From Candidatus Peribacteria bacterium RIFOXYB1_FULL_54_35 (GTDB lineage: Bacteria > Patescibacteriota > Gracilibacteria > Peribacterales > Peribacteraceae), in the NCBI GenBank assembly GCA_001787755.1, contig MFYJ01000014.1, forward strand, positions 1-64,000: DNA of 64,000 nucleotides, written 5' to 3'. How positions within the stretch are numbered: position 1 is the first letter of the stretch; each line of letters opens with the position of its first letter. Below are positions 43,564-53,343 of the stretch, piece after piece. The notes beneath the pieces are model-generated. The model had not been told where the DNA came from. It searched no databases and saw only the letters and a list, made by a program, of their open reading frames with translations. Both the position numbers and the translations under genes were made by a program.

Positions 43564-44076
43564 ATGCAACGGTCGAAGAAAGTGTTGGTTCTGAGCGCTG
43601 TTCTTGCGGCGCTCGTCGTGGCCCTGATCTGGTACGCCCTTGCCAAGAGCGCTCTGAGTGCTTATGGCGGAGCTGCCATGGGCCTGGTGATGACCCATCT
43701 CTGCTGTATCTTCTTCGTCTGGTTCAAGAAAGCCGGCGAGGAGATCTGCGAGACGAGCTGGGATGTGCGGGAGGCAGCAAACGGCCAATGGCTGCTAAAG
43801 CTGCTGGTGAGCCGCGTCCTGAACGCGGTCTGCCTGCTTGCACTGTTCCCGTTCGTCTTCGTCGCACTCAGCAGAGGCCCGGAGTCGCAGGTGCTCAGCG
43901 CCGCTGCGGTCCTGAGTGGATTCGTGGCTCTGCCCCTTCTCGCGGGGTTGGTTCTTGCCGTTCTCCAAGTGCTGGAGGAGGTAGGAGTCGATCCGACGGT
44001 GGAGCGCAGGCTCGAGGAGATTCAGACGCAGCCGCCTGCTGAGTCCAAAGGCGGCCCCGGTACCGACGAAGTGTGA
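43564..44076 (+). CDS. Four-helix membrane protein, unknown function, foreign-looking
   Basis: 170 aa. Hydrophobic segments near residues 6-25 (VLVLSAVLAALVVALIWYAL), 35-52, 80-105 and 112-135, then a soluble tail (DPTVERRLEEIQTQPPAESK). The codon use is visibly more G/C-rich at third positions than its neighbours. ATG 43564 is preceded by a textbook GGAGGA with a 7-base gap, rare in this window; an upstream ATG at 43504 follows TATATT by 10 bases. No family recognised. It may be a recent arrival. Confidence 0.55.
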   Translation: MQRSKKVLVLSAVLAALVVALIWYALAKSALSAYGGAAMGLVMTHLCCIFFVWFKKAGEEICETSWDVREAANGQWLLKLLVSRVLNAVCLLALFPFVFVALSRGPESQVLSAAAVLSGFVALPLLAGLVLAVLQVLEEVGVDPTVERRLEEIQTQPPAESKGGPGTDEV

Positions 44077-44109
44077 CATTCCAACGCCCGGCTCTGTCCG
44101 GGTACCTCA

Positions 44110-44140
44110 ACGGGTGGGAGGCACTGTGCCGCTCACCCGT
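44110..44140. terminator. Strong hairpin between convergent genes
   Basis: ACGGGTG...CACCCGT outer stem (7 bp) continued by GGCAC-T-GTGCC, with one mismatch between, followed on the plus strand by TTGATTATT. It lies between the 43564 gene and the convergent 44145 gene. Confidence 0.65.
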
Positions 44141-44144
44141 TTGA

Positions 44145-44459
44145 TTATTCAATGGGCGGAGGAATGTACTCAAAGCTCTGTCGTACGATTTTGTCTTCGC
44201 TGCTTCCTATGACCATGGCGGGGAAATCTATGGTGACATGGAAACAGTCCCTTTTTACGCGCAGTGTAATGCACTCGATCAGTTCATCTGCCGGTGGCAG
44301 AGTGATCTCCACCCTCTCGCCGTCTACTTCATCATAGAGGACAGAGGCACCATCAAAGATTCTTGTCTGGAGGGTTTCATGTAAATCCGTGAAAAATTTC
44401 TCATGGTGTTCGCTACGGAGAGTTGCTCTGCCCGGTGCACGGTCAATGTACTCTTCTAT
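44145..44459 (-). CDS. 104-codon gene apparently starting at ATA, unknown function
   Basis: The minus strand encodes IEEYIDRAPGRATLRSEHHE..., ending FEYIPPPIE and TAA at 44145-44147. The composition (acidic, regular alternation, LPPADELIECITLRVKRDCF) looks like real protein. An in-frame TAA lies 5 codons before the ATA and there is no ATG, GTG or TTG in the first 50 codons. A promoter TTGACA-N16-TAATTT ends exactly 6 bases before ATA 44457-44459. So either ATA initiates on a leaderless mRNA or the gene has lost its start. Family not recognised. Confidence 0.5.
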   Translation of the reverse strand: MEEYIDRAPGRATLRSEHHEKFFTDLHETLQTRIFDGASVLYDEVDGERVEITLPPADELIECITLRVKRDCFHVTIDFPAMVIGSSEDKIVRQSFEYIPPPIE

Positions 44460-44460
44460 G

Positions 44461-44493
44461 GTTCTAAATTAGAACAATATCTTTCTTTGTCAA
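44461..44493 (-). promoter_or_regulatory. Promoter with palindromic operator for the ATA-start gene
   Basis: TTGACA at 44488-44493 (minus), 16-base spacer, TAATTT at 44466-44471. A perfect 15-base palindrome GTTCTAAATTAGAAC (44461-44475) covers the -10, as a repressor site would. Confidence 0.65.
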
Positions 44494-44766
44494 TGATAGG
44501 GAGAACTATCGCACTCCTGTTCGGGGATCCGAGTTTCTCAGGACCGAGGGCAAGGTAAATTTCGTGCATAAAAAAAGCTCCTGTTCACAGCATTGCAGAG
44601 TAGAGAAGCGATCCCGGGCCCCAAAGCTCTGAGTCCTTGCGAGGCAAGAATCAGGGCATTGGGGGGTAGTTCCCGGTCAATTCATCGCATGTTGGCATCA
44701 ACTACCATCCAGCGCATGCGTTAGGTACACCCTTCGGCGCAAAGCGCCTCAGGGCAAGTTCCCTGG
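44494..44766. other. Region downstream of 16S rRNA
   Basis: About 270 bases between the 16S 3' end and the ATA-start gene promoter. There is no tRNA, 23S or ORF that I can support. On the minus strand CAGGAGCTTTTTTTATGC near 44565-44582 is a likely transcription end for 16S. Small hairpins such as TTGCCTCGCAA occur. Confidence 0.5.
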
Positions 44767-46247
<1,481 letters not shown>

Positions 46248-46248
46248 C

Positions 46249-46318
46249 GCCCCAGTAGCACGCGCTAAGCGCGACTACGGGGCAAACCCTTCAGTACGCG
46301 TCGAACGCGACTTCAGGG
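46249..46318 (-). other. Two tandem related hairpins in the 16S leader
   Basis: GCCCC...GGGGC hairpin at 46249-46283 and CCCTTCAG...CTTCAGGG hairpin at 46287-46318. Both contain a GCGC/ACGCG inner stem and look like duplicates. They abut the mature 5' end and may guide rRNA processing. Confidence 0.55.
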
Positions 46319-46457
46319 AAAATTGGTCAAAGGAAAACTAGTAATTTCTAGTTTCATTTTTAAAGTTAAATTTAAGATAGGTCCATGCTGTACTGCCATA
46401 CGGCAGCGCAGATGGCCACACTTCTCTACTCTGCGATGCTGTGAATGAGCTTTCTCA

Positions 46458-46485
46458 TTCACCCTGAGTCCTGTCGAAGGGTGAA
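46458..46485. repeat. REP-like palindrome, copy B
   Basis: TTCACCCT and AGGGTGAA flank GAGTCCTGTCGA. It shares the TGAG...GTCGAA core with copies at 38823 and 63929. Confidence 0.55.
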
Positions 46486-46548
46486 GGAGCCAAAAAACTC
46501 CGGTCTCAATGGAGGTGAATACTCCACCGAGGCCGATTGAGCCAAAAC

Positions 46549-46576
46549 ATCATAAGTCATGGGTGGAAGTGGTCAA
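46549..46576 (-). promoter_or_regulatory. Probable 16S rRNA promoter
   Basis: Minus strand TTGACC (46571-46576), 16-base spacer, TATGAT (46549-46554). It points at the 16S gene about 300 bases away. A hairpin with T6 about 50 bases downstream could attenuate or process the transcript. Confidence 0.6.
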
Positions 46577-46621
46577 GGACTTTTCAGCAGAATCTTCATT
46601 TTTCGCATGTTCTTTGAGCAA

Positions 46622-46650
46622 TTGTGATACATGTCCTCCTTCTCTATGCT
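46622..46650 (+). promoter_or_regulatory. Promoter abutting the 46659 gene
   Basis: TTGTGA (46622-46627), 17-base spacer, TATGCT (46645-46650), then 8 bases to ATG 46659. A transcript would start at or next to the A of the ATG. Confidence 0.6.
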
Positions 46651-46658
46651 AGGAACCT

Positions 46659-48278
46659 ATGGTGGAGAATCTCTCTCAAAAGCGGTGGTACGCTACGGTA
46701 TTTTGTTTTGCAGTCTTTCTTGGTGCTCTCGTGAGCGTGCCGCACTGGATACACATTTTGAGTCCGCAGTACCAGGGGATTCCTGTGCACTTCAATGCGG
46801 ATGAGTACAGTTACCTCCCGCGTGTGCAGGAGGTGCTCACGGGCAAGCTCAACCGGTTCGGCGTGGCGATCGCCGGCGGCGAAGAGCTCCTCCCCGCTTT
46901 GCAGCCGGGACTCATAGAGCAGGCGTACGGTCTTTTCTTCCGTTCCATCACCGATCAGGCGTTCGATGTGTTCACCGTCATGGATTTTGTGGCACCTATT
47001 CTGCTCTTCATCGTCATGGTCGGGTTCTGCCGGGCGTGCCAGCTCTCGCGCCGTCGCGCACTGGTTGTCGCCGTCCTCTTTTCCCTTCTTGAGCTCTATA
47101 ACCTGGGCCGCCCCATCCATCAGTGCATGAGTTTTCTCCTTGTGCTCCTCTCCCTCTGGGGGCTCGTGGAGGGATTGGAAGGCCGGTGGCTGCGCGGTCT
47201 CCTGGGCGGAGTACTCATGGGGCTTCTCGTTGGCGTGTACTTCTGGAGCTTCTCGGCTGCATGGGCGTGGTGGGGGCTTCTGCTTCTTTACGTGCTCCTG
47301 CAGCGGTCATGGTCCGATGCGGGCAAACTTCTTCTCTTCGGAGTAGCGGGTCTTGTGGCAGGGAGCCCTTTCCTTCTTGCGATGCGCCGCCTCTCGGGAC
47401 ATCCTCTCTACGAGGAAGTTTTCTTCCGCAGCGGAGTCGGCTACTCACATATGCCGGAGTCCTGGCCATGGACAGTTCTCTTCTTCGTTATGGCTATTGG
47501 GTTGCTCGTTCTCTGGAGGCGAAGCAGCCGCCCATCCATCTACGTCGTCTGTACAGTGGTGGCGGCGTTCGTTCTGCTCAATCAGCATCTTGTGCATGGA
47601 GTTCTCTTCCTTTTCGCATCGCACTACCTTTTCTTCCTCGTCTTCGCGGCAGTACTGACACTCGTTGCTCTCTGGGGGGACAGATCCAGGTGGAGCATCG
47701 CAGCGTCGCTTGCTGCAGCAGTGTTCCTCCTTGGCATTGCGTATGACAACCGGTCGGTTATCTCCCAGTGGAGGATCGATGCGGAGGATTTCTCTGAGCA
47801 GCACCTCGCCTCTGCACTGCCGGTGTTCGACATTCTTGAGTGGTCCGTGATTCTCGCAGATCCGCTCACTTCCTCCTTCATTGCCAGTCACACGAAGCAC
47901 GATGTGCTCTTTACAAACTACATTCAGCACGAGCTGCGATCACACCAGGAAATCGCGGAGCGGTACTGTCTTTCCCAGTTACCGTTTGTGCCAGATCAGC
48001 GCCATCCGGAAGGAGAGCCTGTTCTCATCTATGGAGCTGCATACGATACCCTCTTCACCGATGCGGAGAAGACACGTCTCCGGGAGCAGGAACTCGCTCT
48101 TGTGGACCGGACATGTGCCACCATGGACCTCGATCCGCGTGCGCTCCTTGGGGAGTACCGAGTGCAGTACTTCTTCTGGGATGAGGAGCGGCAGCCCGAA
48201 TGGAAGGTTCCTATGCTCAATGTCCCTGTGCGCGAAGTGGCACGGGGAGAGGGATGGTCGCTGTGGAAGATTCGCTGA
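46659..48278 (+). CDS. Polytopic membrane protein, GT39-like, unknown substrate
   Basis: 539 aa with about 9-10 membrane segments. The first outer loop contains HFNADEYSYLPRVQEVLTGK, with an acidic D-E motif as found in GT-C enzymes such as PMT/ArnT-type transferases. A soluble C-terminal domain follows. It probably transfers a sugar from a lipid carrier on the outer face, but the family match is only by topology and motif. It opens the surface-polysaccharide region. A similar plan is seen in the 54311 gene. Confidence 0.7.
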   Translation: MVENLSQKRWYATVFCFAVFLGALVSVPHWIHILSPQYQGIPVHFNADEYSYLPRVQEVLTGKLNRFGVAIAGGEELLPALQPGLIEQAYGLFFRSITDQAFDVFTVMDFVAPILLFIVMVGFCRACQLSRRRALVVAVLFSLLELYNLGRPIHQCMSFLLVLLSLWGLVEGLEGRWLRGLLGGVLMGLLVGVYFWSFSAAWAWWGLLLLYVLLQRSWSDAGKLLLFGVAGLVAGSPFLLAMRRLSGHPLYEEVFFRSGVGYSHMPESWPWTVLFFVMAIGLLVLWRRSSRPSIYVVCTVVAAFVLLNQHLVHGVLFLFASHYLFFLVFAAVLTLVALWGDRSRWSIAASLAAAVFLLGIAYDNRSVISQWRIDAEDFSEQHLASALPVFDILEWSVILADPLTSSFIASHTKHDVLFTNYIQHELRSHQEIAERYCLSQLPFVPDQRHPEGEPVLIYGAAYDTLFTDAEKTRLREQELALVDRTCATMDLDPRALLGEYRVQYFFWDEERQPEWKVPMLNVPVREVARGEGWSLWKIR

Positions 48279-48281
48279 TCA

Positions 48282-48322
48282 CCAGCCTTCGCAGGAGGCC
48301 ACAGTCATAGGCCGTGGAGGAA
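48282..48322 (-). repeat. Dispersed palindromic repeat, copy 2
   Basis: Minus strand CTCCACGGCCT...GTGGCCTCCTGCG, matching 31505-31544. GCAGGAGGCCA (48291-48301) also pairs with TGGCCTCCTGC about 48 bases on, so the 190-base gap between the 46659 and 48468 genes can fold into a large stem-loop. No ORF in the gap is trusted. Confidence 0.55.
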
Positions 48323-48467
48323 TGTGCTATTCAAACTTCCTTGTTTTTTGGCCTCCTGCTACGGCCGGCGAGATTGGCTATTCTTCAATTTCCGGAAGTG
48401 CCATGTGCCTGTCTTCGCTAAAACGAGGCCGCTTCAGATACGTGCGGGCAGATGAGTCCGTGGGTAT

Positions 48468-49352
48468 CTACAGATTTCTCTGCGAGGAGCGCGCGATCAT
48501 GTCAGCGAGCAGACCGAAGCAGGCCAGTTGTATTCCGGCGAGAAGGAAAATGAGTCCGAGCGGCGCGAGGGAATTCTGTGTAATGATTCCCGCAAGGAAT
48601 GTACCGAGGGAAAGGACACAGAGAAGGACGCTCGGTGCGACGAAGAACCGCATGGGCCGGAAGTAGAGAATAATGCGGCCAATAATAGTGAGGAAGTACA
48701 TGAAATGCAGGGGGCCGTACACTCCTGCGGAGAGCTTGCTCTTCCCGACCCGCTCGAAGTAATCAATAGGAATGAACGTGACGTTATATCCGTTCGTGAG
48801 AGCAGCGAGAGTAATGGTAATGCAAGAGGAGAAGCCGTCCGGGAAAAGGTGCATGAAACGCTCAACGAGCGCGCGGTCCATCATGCGCATTCCGGAATTG
48901 ATGTCCGGTATGTTCATTTGGGTGAGGTGTACAGCGAGTTTTGTAAGAATCCATTTTCCGATGCGGTTATGCAGGCTTACTGCCTGCGGGTTTATCCTGC
49001 GTGCGCCGACAACCATGTCTGCCTTTTCTTTCTGCATTGTTCTGTACAAGTCCGGGAAGCGGCTGATGGGATATGTTCCATCTGCATCTACTATGGCGAG
49101 TGTGTTCCCCTTTGCATGACGGATGCCTGTTTTAAGGGCGGCACCGTTTCCACGGTTCGTGTTGTGGTGCACGACGGTTACGGCAGGATGTACAGCTTTT
49201 CTGAGCAATGCACCCGTCCCATCCGTACTGCCATCGTTCACCACGATTATTTCGTAGCTGTCTCCGCATTGGTTTAATGCCTTGTGGGCCTGTTCCAGCG
49301 TCTGGAGTATTGCTCCTTCCTCATTGAATGCGGGGATGATGAGGGAAATCAT
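48468..49352 (-). CDS. DPM1/GtrB-like family-2 glycosyltransferase
   Basis: 294 aa. Catalytic domain: LIIPAFNEEGAILQTLEQAH, IIVVNDGSTDGTGALL, TLAIVDADGTYPISRFPDLY (DADG is the metal-binding DxD) and GMRMMDRALVERFMHLFPDG. Two C-terminal membrane segments follow (APSVLLCVLSLGTFLAGIIT and LIFLLAGIQLACFGLLADM). It should make polyprenyl-P-hexose on the inner face, the donor for GT-C enzymes such as the 46659 product. TAGTAT ends 6 bases before the ATG. Confidence 0.88.
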   Translation of the reverse strand: MISLIIPAFNEEGAILQTLEQAHKALNQCGDSYEIIVVNDGSTDGTGALLRKAVHPAVTVVHHNTNRGNGAALKTGIRHAKGNTLAIVDADGTYPISRFPDLYRTMQKEKADMVVGARRINPQAVSLHNRIGKWILTKLAVHLTQMNIPDINSGMRMMDRALVERFMHLFPDGFSSCITITLAALTNGYNVTFIPIDYFERVGKSKLSAGVYGPLHFMYFLTIIGRIILYFRPMRFFVAPSVLLCVLSLGTFLAGIITQNSLAPLGLIFLLAGIQLACFGLLADMIARSSQRNL

Positions 49353-49397
49353 GGCTTCATACTAAGCGCTTAGGAGGCTTTCGTGTAGAATTTTTCG

Positions 49398-50264
49398 GTG
49401 ACTGTCTCAGATTCCATCCGCCTGCAGGGAGATATTGATCGTGCAATCGCCATAGATGCCTTCCCTCGTACTGCGGTGCTCACCTGCGATATCGAGCCGG
49501 ATTACGGGGCGAGAACCGGCACTGCAGCATTGCTGGAAGAAGAGCAGCCGCTGAACGATGTTCTTGCATTCTGTGCCGCGCAGAAGCTTCCGCTCAGTTG
49601 TTTTGTGGTGACTTCCCTCCTGCAGGGGAACAAGGGCGGCATCTGCGTCCTCCGGGCTGCGAATCTCGATGTGCATGCGCATTCACACACACACAACACT
49701 CAGCAGTACAGGGTGTCTTCTGCAGAAGAAATGCAGAAGGCACAGGATGTGTTCTCCGCGTTCTTCGGGCGTCCGTCGCTCGGGTACCGTGCCCCTCAGG
49801 GGGTGCTGTATCCCGGCGATATACAAGCCCTTTCCGGAGCCGGTTACGCGTTCGATTCTTCCGTCTTCCCCTCGCGCCGCCGTGGGCTCTTTGACTACCG
49901 TGCACTGCCTACCGAACCGTGGATGTGGAGAGGGGGAGTCCTCGAGCTGCCGTTTGCTGCGCTCGCCCACTCAAGACGCCGGGTCACCGTAAGCATGCTC
50001 AAACTCCGCGGACGCCGCTTCTGGCAACGTCAGCTCCGGGAACCTGCTCACTGGCCGCACGTCTTTGTCATCGATTCCCATCTGCATGATTTCTTCACTC
50101 CCGGGAACTTCCATCACCTCCCTCTGGCGTACCGTCTGGCGTACGGACGCCGGAAAGAGCAGGGGTTTGCGCTCCTCTCCTGGCTCGTAGAACTGTTGAA
50201 GGGGCAGGGGTACCGTTTCGTGGACATGACATCTCTCTGCAGAGAACTCCGCGCTAGGAAATAA
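49398..50264 (+). CDS. Polysaccharide deacetylase (NodB-like)
   Basis: 288 aa, GTG start with TAGAAT (49386-49391) 6 bases before it. NodB marks: VLTCDIEPDYG (motif 1, metal and catalytic Asp), VHAHSHTHNT (motif 2, metal His pair) and LGYRAPQGV (motif 3). It resembles the PuuE/HpnK-type deacetylases linked to exopolysaccharide clusters (XrtA-associated proteins). No signal peptide, so it acts inside the cell or on precursors. It is divergent from the 48468 glycosyltransferase, and its 3' end overlaps the convergent 50254 gene by 11 bases. Confidence 0.85.
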   Translation: MTVSDSIRLQGDIDRAIAIDAFPRTAVLTCDIEPDYGARTGTAALLEEEQPLNDVLAFCAAQKLPLSCFVVTSLLQGNKGGICVLRAANLDVHAHSHTHNTQQYRVSSAEEMQKAQDVFSAFFGRPSLGYRAPQGVLYPGDIQALSGAGYAFDSSVFPSRRRGLFDYRALPTEPWMWRGGVLELPFAALAHSRRRVTVSMLKLRGRRFWQRQLREPAHWPHVFVIDSHLHDFFTPGNFHHLPLAYRLAYGRRKEQGFALLSWLVELLKGQGYRFVDMTSLCRELRARK

Positions 50265-51963
50265 CGATGAGGTTGCCCATTGTCCCTCTCTTCAGATCAA
50301 CGGTGTGTTCAAGCACGATGGATTTCTTCTCATTGAGCATCGCAAGCTGTTCTTCCGAGAGGAAGAATCCCTTTGCATCGAATTCCTGTGACTGGAAATA
50401 CGCGGATTGAGGTACGTAGCGCACGAAGAACTCATCTCCGATCTGGAGGGATGAGAATGTCGTGTTCCCTTTCAGCTCAATGCTGTCGCGGACGCGGAGA
50501 AGCTGGTCTGAGAGCGCAACTTCCCTCCGGAATGTCACGTCTTTCTTCGCCTTCGTGAATACGAGGATCTTTCGGATGATACCTTTAATGTAGTACGCCA
50601 GACGCGTATGCCATCCGAAGAGCAGCATGAAGAGCACGAAGACGATGCGCTTGAGTGGTGTAAATGTCTTGCTCATGGGAACCGGATTCAGTGCACCACT
50701 GACTGCAAAAGAATCTCCGCTGTGCTCGAATGAGTATTCGTTGTTCACCCACTGTGATGTGAGCACATCTCCTTGTGTTGTTTCGCCGATGATGCCGCAA
50801 TCATTGAGGAGCAGCTTCTTGCTCTCTACATCGAAGAGCTTGATCACGCCGCCTTTTGCTGCATTGCCGAGCAGGTAGATCGGGCCGCGTTTGCGGATGA
50901 AGAAGCGGCTCTCCGGGAATACTTTCTGGAAGTCTGCTCTCTCGTATGGGAGTTTCGCTTCCCCGCGGCGTTCACCGAAATCGAGGTACGATTCCAGGTG
51001 TTCGGGGATGCGGTAGAGGAAATACCTGTCCGACTGTATGGCTGCGGGGACGATTTTTCCCTCTTTCAGACTCACGAGGAGCGCGTCTGCGACGCGCCCG
51101 GCGAGAGGCATTTCCGGCGCGAGGATTTCGCAACCGTGGGAATAGAAGTGCAGCGTCTGACGGCTGCCCATGCTTCCCGCGTAGAAGCCGTTTGGGTAGA
51201 CGAAGTAGCTTAGGAATTCGGTAGCTTCCTCCATGACTTTCCGCAGGCGCTCATCTCTGTTGAGTTTGTATACCTTCCCGAGGAAGCTGACGGTGGCCGA
51301 GAGATAGCCGATGTCCGCGCCATCGTACTCCAGGCTCCATCCTTCCTTCTCATGGTGGTACTGCATGAAGTCGGCCAGTTTTTTCTCGTAGCCTTCGAGC
51401 AGGGAAGGATCCTGCAGGACATGGTACGTATAGAAGACGGGCAGGACTGCCATGGCATGGTGGTTTGCGAGCACGCCGTGCTCGTCATACTTGATGATGT
51501 AGTTGGCAGATCTTCGTGCTGCCGAGAAGAACTCATCCCTGAATGTTTCCGGGAAATCCCCCCGCTCATTCAAGAGCATATAGCTGCGCATCATGCCGTA
51601 AAGCAGGAAGCCAGTTGGGCCGGTCCATCCTCTCTCATTGGGATAGAACTCATCGTACGAGCCGTCACGGTGCTGGATTTTCGCCCAGTACTTCATCCCG
51701 GCGATTGTCCATTCCCGCATCTTCTCCTGGTCTTTGAAGATATTCCCCGGCATGTTCTGGGTGTATGCCAGAGCGAGGGAGAGCGAGCCGTACTGTGGCA
51801 AACCATCGTGGTAGTCCACCGTTTTGTCCATCCAGAATGCTCTTTTGAAGCATCCGTACGTCGGGGAGTACCGGTTGCGGTCCTGGAGGCTCAGCAGACG
51901 CGGTATCTGTTCCAGTGCCTTCTCGGCATAGACGTTGCGCAATTGCGTGTTCTGTCCGGACAT
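50254..51963 (-). CDS. Alpha-toroid/beta-sandwich protein, heparinase-like
   Basis: 569 aa. The N-terminal part to about residue 320 is an all-helical toroid (YWAKIQHRDGSYDEFYPNER, TGFLLYGMMRSYMLL, HHAMAVLPVFYTYHVL); the rest is beta-rich, with one hydrophobic stretch (IVFVLFMLLFGWHTRLAYYI) near 460-480. The layout recalls heparinase II/III and alginate lyases, often found in bacterial polysaccharide clusters. Candidate catalytic residues are Tyr and His in the toroid (ANHHAM, YSHGCE). Not confirmed as a lyase. Cotranscription with the 51987 acetyltransferase is likely (23-base gap). Confidence 0.6.
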   Translation of the reverse strand: MSGQNTQLRNVYAEKALEQIPRLLSLQDRNRYSPTYGCFKRAFWMDKTVDYHDGLPQYGSLSLALAYTQNMPGNIFKDQEKMREWTIAGMKYWAKIQHRDGSYDEFYPNERGWTGPTGFLLYGMMRSYMLLNERGDFPETFRDEFFSAARRSANYIIKYDEHGVLANHHAMAVLPVFYTYHVLQDPSLLEGYEKKLADFMQYHHEKEGWSLEYDGADIGYLSATVSFLGKVYKLNRDERLRKVMEEATEFLSYFVYPNGFYAGSMGSRQTLHFYSHGCEILAPEMPLAGRVADALLVSLKEGKIVPAAIQSDRYFLYRIPEHLESYLDFGERRGEAKLPYERADFQKVFPESRFFIRKRGPIYLLGNAAKGGVIKLFDVESKKLLLNDCGIIGETTQGDVLTSQWVNNEYSFEHSGDSFAVSGALNPVPMSKTFTPLKRIVFVLFMLLFGWHTRLAYYIKGIIRKILVFTKAKKDVTFRREVALSDQLLRVRDSIELKGNTTFSSLQIGDEFFVRYVPQSAYFQSQEFDAKGFFLSEEQLAMLNEKKSIVLEHTVDLKRGTMGNLIVIS

Positions 51964-51986
51964 AGCAGTACGGGAGGGGGAGTGGG

Positions 51987-52466
51987 TCAGGATTGTACCT
52001 GTGGTTTGTCTCTCACGTCACCTACCCGTTTCGCCGGTACGCCGGCTGCGATTTCGTATGGAGCAACATCACTTCTCACAACTGCGTTTGCGCCGATGAT
52101 TGCACCTTCCCCCACGGTCACTCCGGGAAGAATGACAGCACCTGCGCCCACCCATGCGCCGCGGCCGATCGTGATTTTCGCCCGCTTCGATACCTGCCAC
52201 TTCTCTGCGAGGAAGGAGGTATTGGGATGTGAGCTCGGCACGAGAACAACGTATGGAGACAGGACGCACTGATCCTGCAGTTCCACAAGATTGCTTCGGT
52301 ATCCGTCTGCGATGTAGACGCCGGGGCTCAGGTGTACCCTCTTTCCAATCTGTATGCCGGACCATCCGTACAGGCGGGACTTGAGTCCCGAAGGCGGGAT
52401 GTGGCTCGCAATGGTTCGGATGCCGAGGCTAATGATTCGCCTTATCATGGTGTTATTTTCGTACAT
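51987..52466 (-). CDS. Hexapeptide-repeat O-acetyltransferase
   Basis: 159 aa left-handed beta-helix protein of the WcaF/maltose-acetyltransferase type. The hexapeptide turns are visible as IGKRVHLSPGVYIADG and IGRGAWVGAGAVILPGVTVG, followed by GANAVVRSDVAPYEIAAGVP at the C-terminal cap. Uses acetyl-CoA to acetylate sugars. Overlaps the next gene by 14 bases, so it is in an operon with the glycosyltransferase at 52453. Confidence 0.88.
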   Translation of the reverse strand: MYENNTMIRRIISLGIRTIASHIPPSGLKSRLYGWSGIQIGKRVHLSPGVYIADGYRSNLVELQDQCVLSPYVVLVPSSHPNTSFLAEKWQVSKRAKITIGRGAWVGAGAVILPGVTVGEGAIIGANAVVRSDVAPYEIAAGVPAKRVGDVRDKPQVQS

Positions 52467-53343
52467 GTATTTCTCTCCGGATCGCCGCTATCTGGTCTGA
52501 GAGCAGGCCGAAGAAGAAGAGGATGGTTGCGAAGAGAATGAGGACAACGGTGCTATCCGAAATATTCCGGTCAACGTAGAGACCTTGCACAAGCAGTGCG
52601 AGTCCCAGAAGACCGCAGAGCACGCTTGCCGGGAGAAAGACGCGCAGGGGAGAGAATAGCATAGTGAGCCGGATGACGAGCATCAGCGTTTTGAGCGCAT
52701 CGCGGAGGCGGACTGTGCTTTTCCCTGTGCGCTGCCTGATGGCAATGGGGCAATAAGCCACGGAGTGCCCCTGCTTCAGGAAGCAGATGGTGCTTGTCGT
52801 GGACAGGGAGAACCCATTGGGGAACAGGTGCTCGTACTGCAGGAACACCGTCCTGCGGAATGCCCGGAGACCGGAATTAAAATCAGGGATTTTTGTCTCC
52901 GTCAGGTAATTTGCAATCAGCCCAATAAGGCGTTTGCCGGGTTGTCTGATGATGGGGCCTTTGTACCCCTTGCGCACGCCGATGACGAGGTCTGTCTGCT
53001 CGGAGATTTTTTCGAGGAGTGGGAGCAGAGATTCCGGCTGGTGTTGGTTATCTGCATCGTACGTAATGCACCATTCTGTCTTTGCTGCTCTCATGCCTGT
53101 TTTAATAGCAGCACCGTATCCTTTGTTCATGGGATGTGAAATAACAGAAACTCCGGGGATTCCGCGTGCCACCTCTGCCGTTCTATCCGTGGATCCATCG
53201 TCGACAATAATGATGTCCGCATCTCTGTGATGCTGACCAAGATATTCTTTCGCCCTCTCTGCCACGCTCCGGATGCATTGTTCTTCGTTGTATGCCGGAA
53301 TGACAATTGTCGTTCGCACCGGAGCATTATGAATTGAAAGGTG
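52453..53343 (-). CDS. DPM1/GtrB-like family-2 glycosyltransferase
   Basis: 296 aa from MHLSIHNAPV; the frame runs on upstream but this ATG overlaps the preceding gene by 17 bases as expected in this operon. TTIVIPAYNEEQCIRSVAER, IIIVDDGSTDRTAEVARG and ITYDADNQHQPES (DADN metal site) define the catalytic domain. Two C-terminal hydrophobic segments anchor it. A paralog of the 48468 gene; both may make polyprenyl-phosphate sugars. Confidence 0.87.
   Translation of the reverse strand, partial: HLSIHNAPVRTTIVIPAYNEEQCIRSVAERAKEYLGQHHRDADIIIVDDGSTDRTAEVARGIPGVSVISHPMNKGYGAAIKTGMRAAKTEWCITYDADNQHQPESLLPLLEKISEQTDLVIGVRKGYKGPIIRQPGKRLIGLIANYLTETKIPDFNSGLRAFRRTVFLQYEHLFPNGFSLSTTSTICFLKQGHSVAYCPIAIRQRTGKSTVRLRDALKTLMLVIRLTMLFSPLRVFLPASVLCGLLGLALLVQGLYVDRNISDSTVVLILFATILFFFGLLSDQIAAIRREIHVRK

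Larger units (their letters stand above)
46319..46658. other. 16S promoter/leader region, no protein gene
   Basis: A minus-strand promoter for 16S is at 46549-46576. Further down are a hairpin followed by T6 (about 46490-46546), a hairpin GAATGAG-CTTT-CTCATTC (46443-46460), REP-like copy B, an A/T-rich stretch and AAACTAG/CTAGTTT. On the plus strand is the start of the 46659 gene. No ORF is supported. Confidence 0.55.

Noticed and set aside
48279-48467. Possible small ORF after the 46659 gene
   Set aside because: The forward frame here only runs on from an overlapping shadow; the stretch is better explained by the repeat and its stem-loop.
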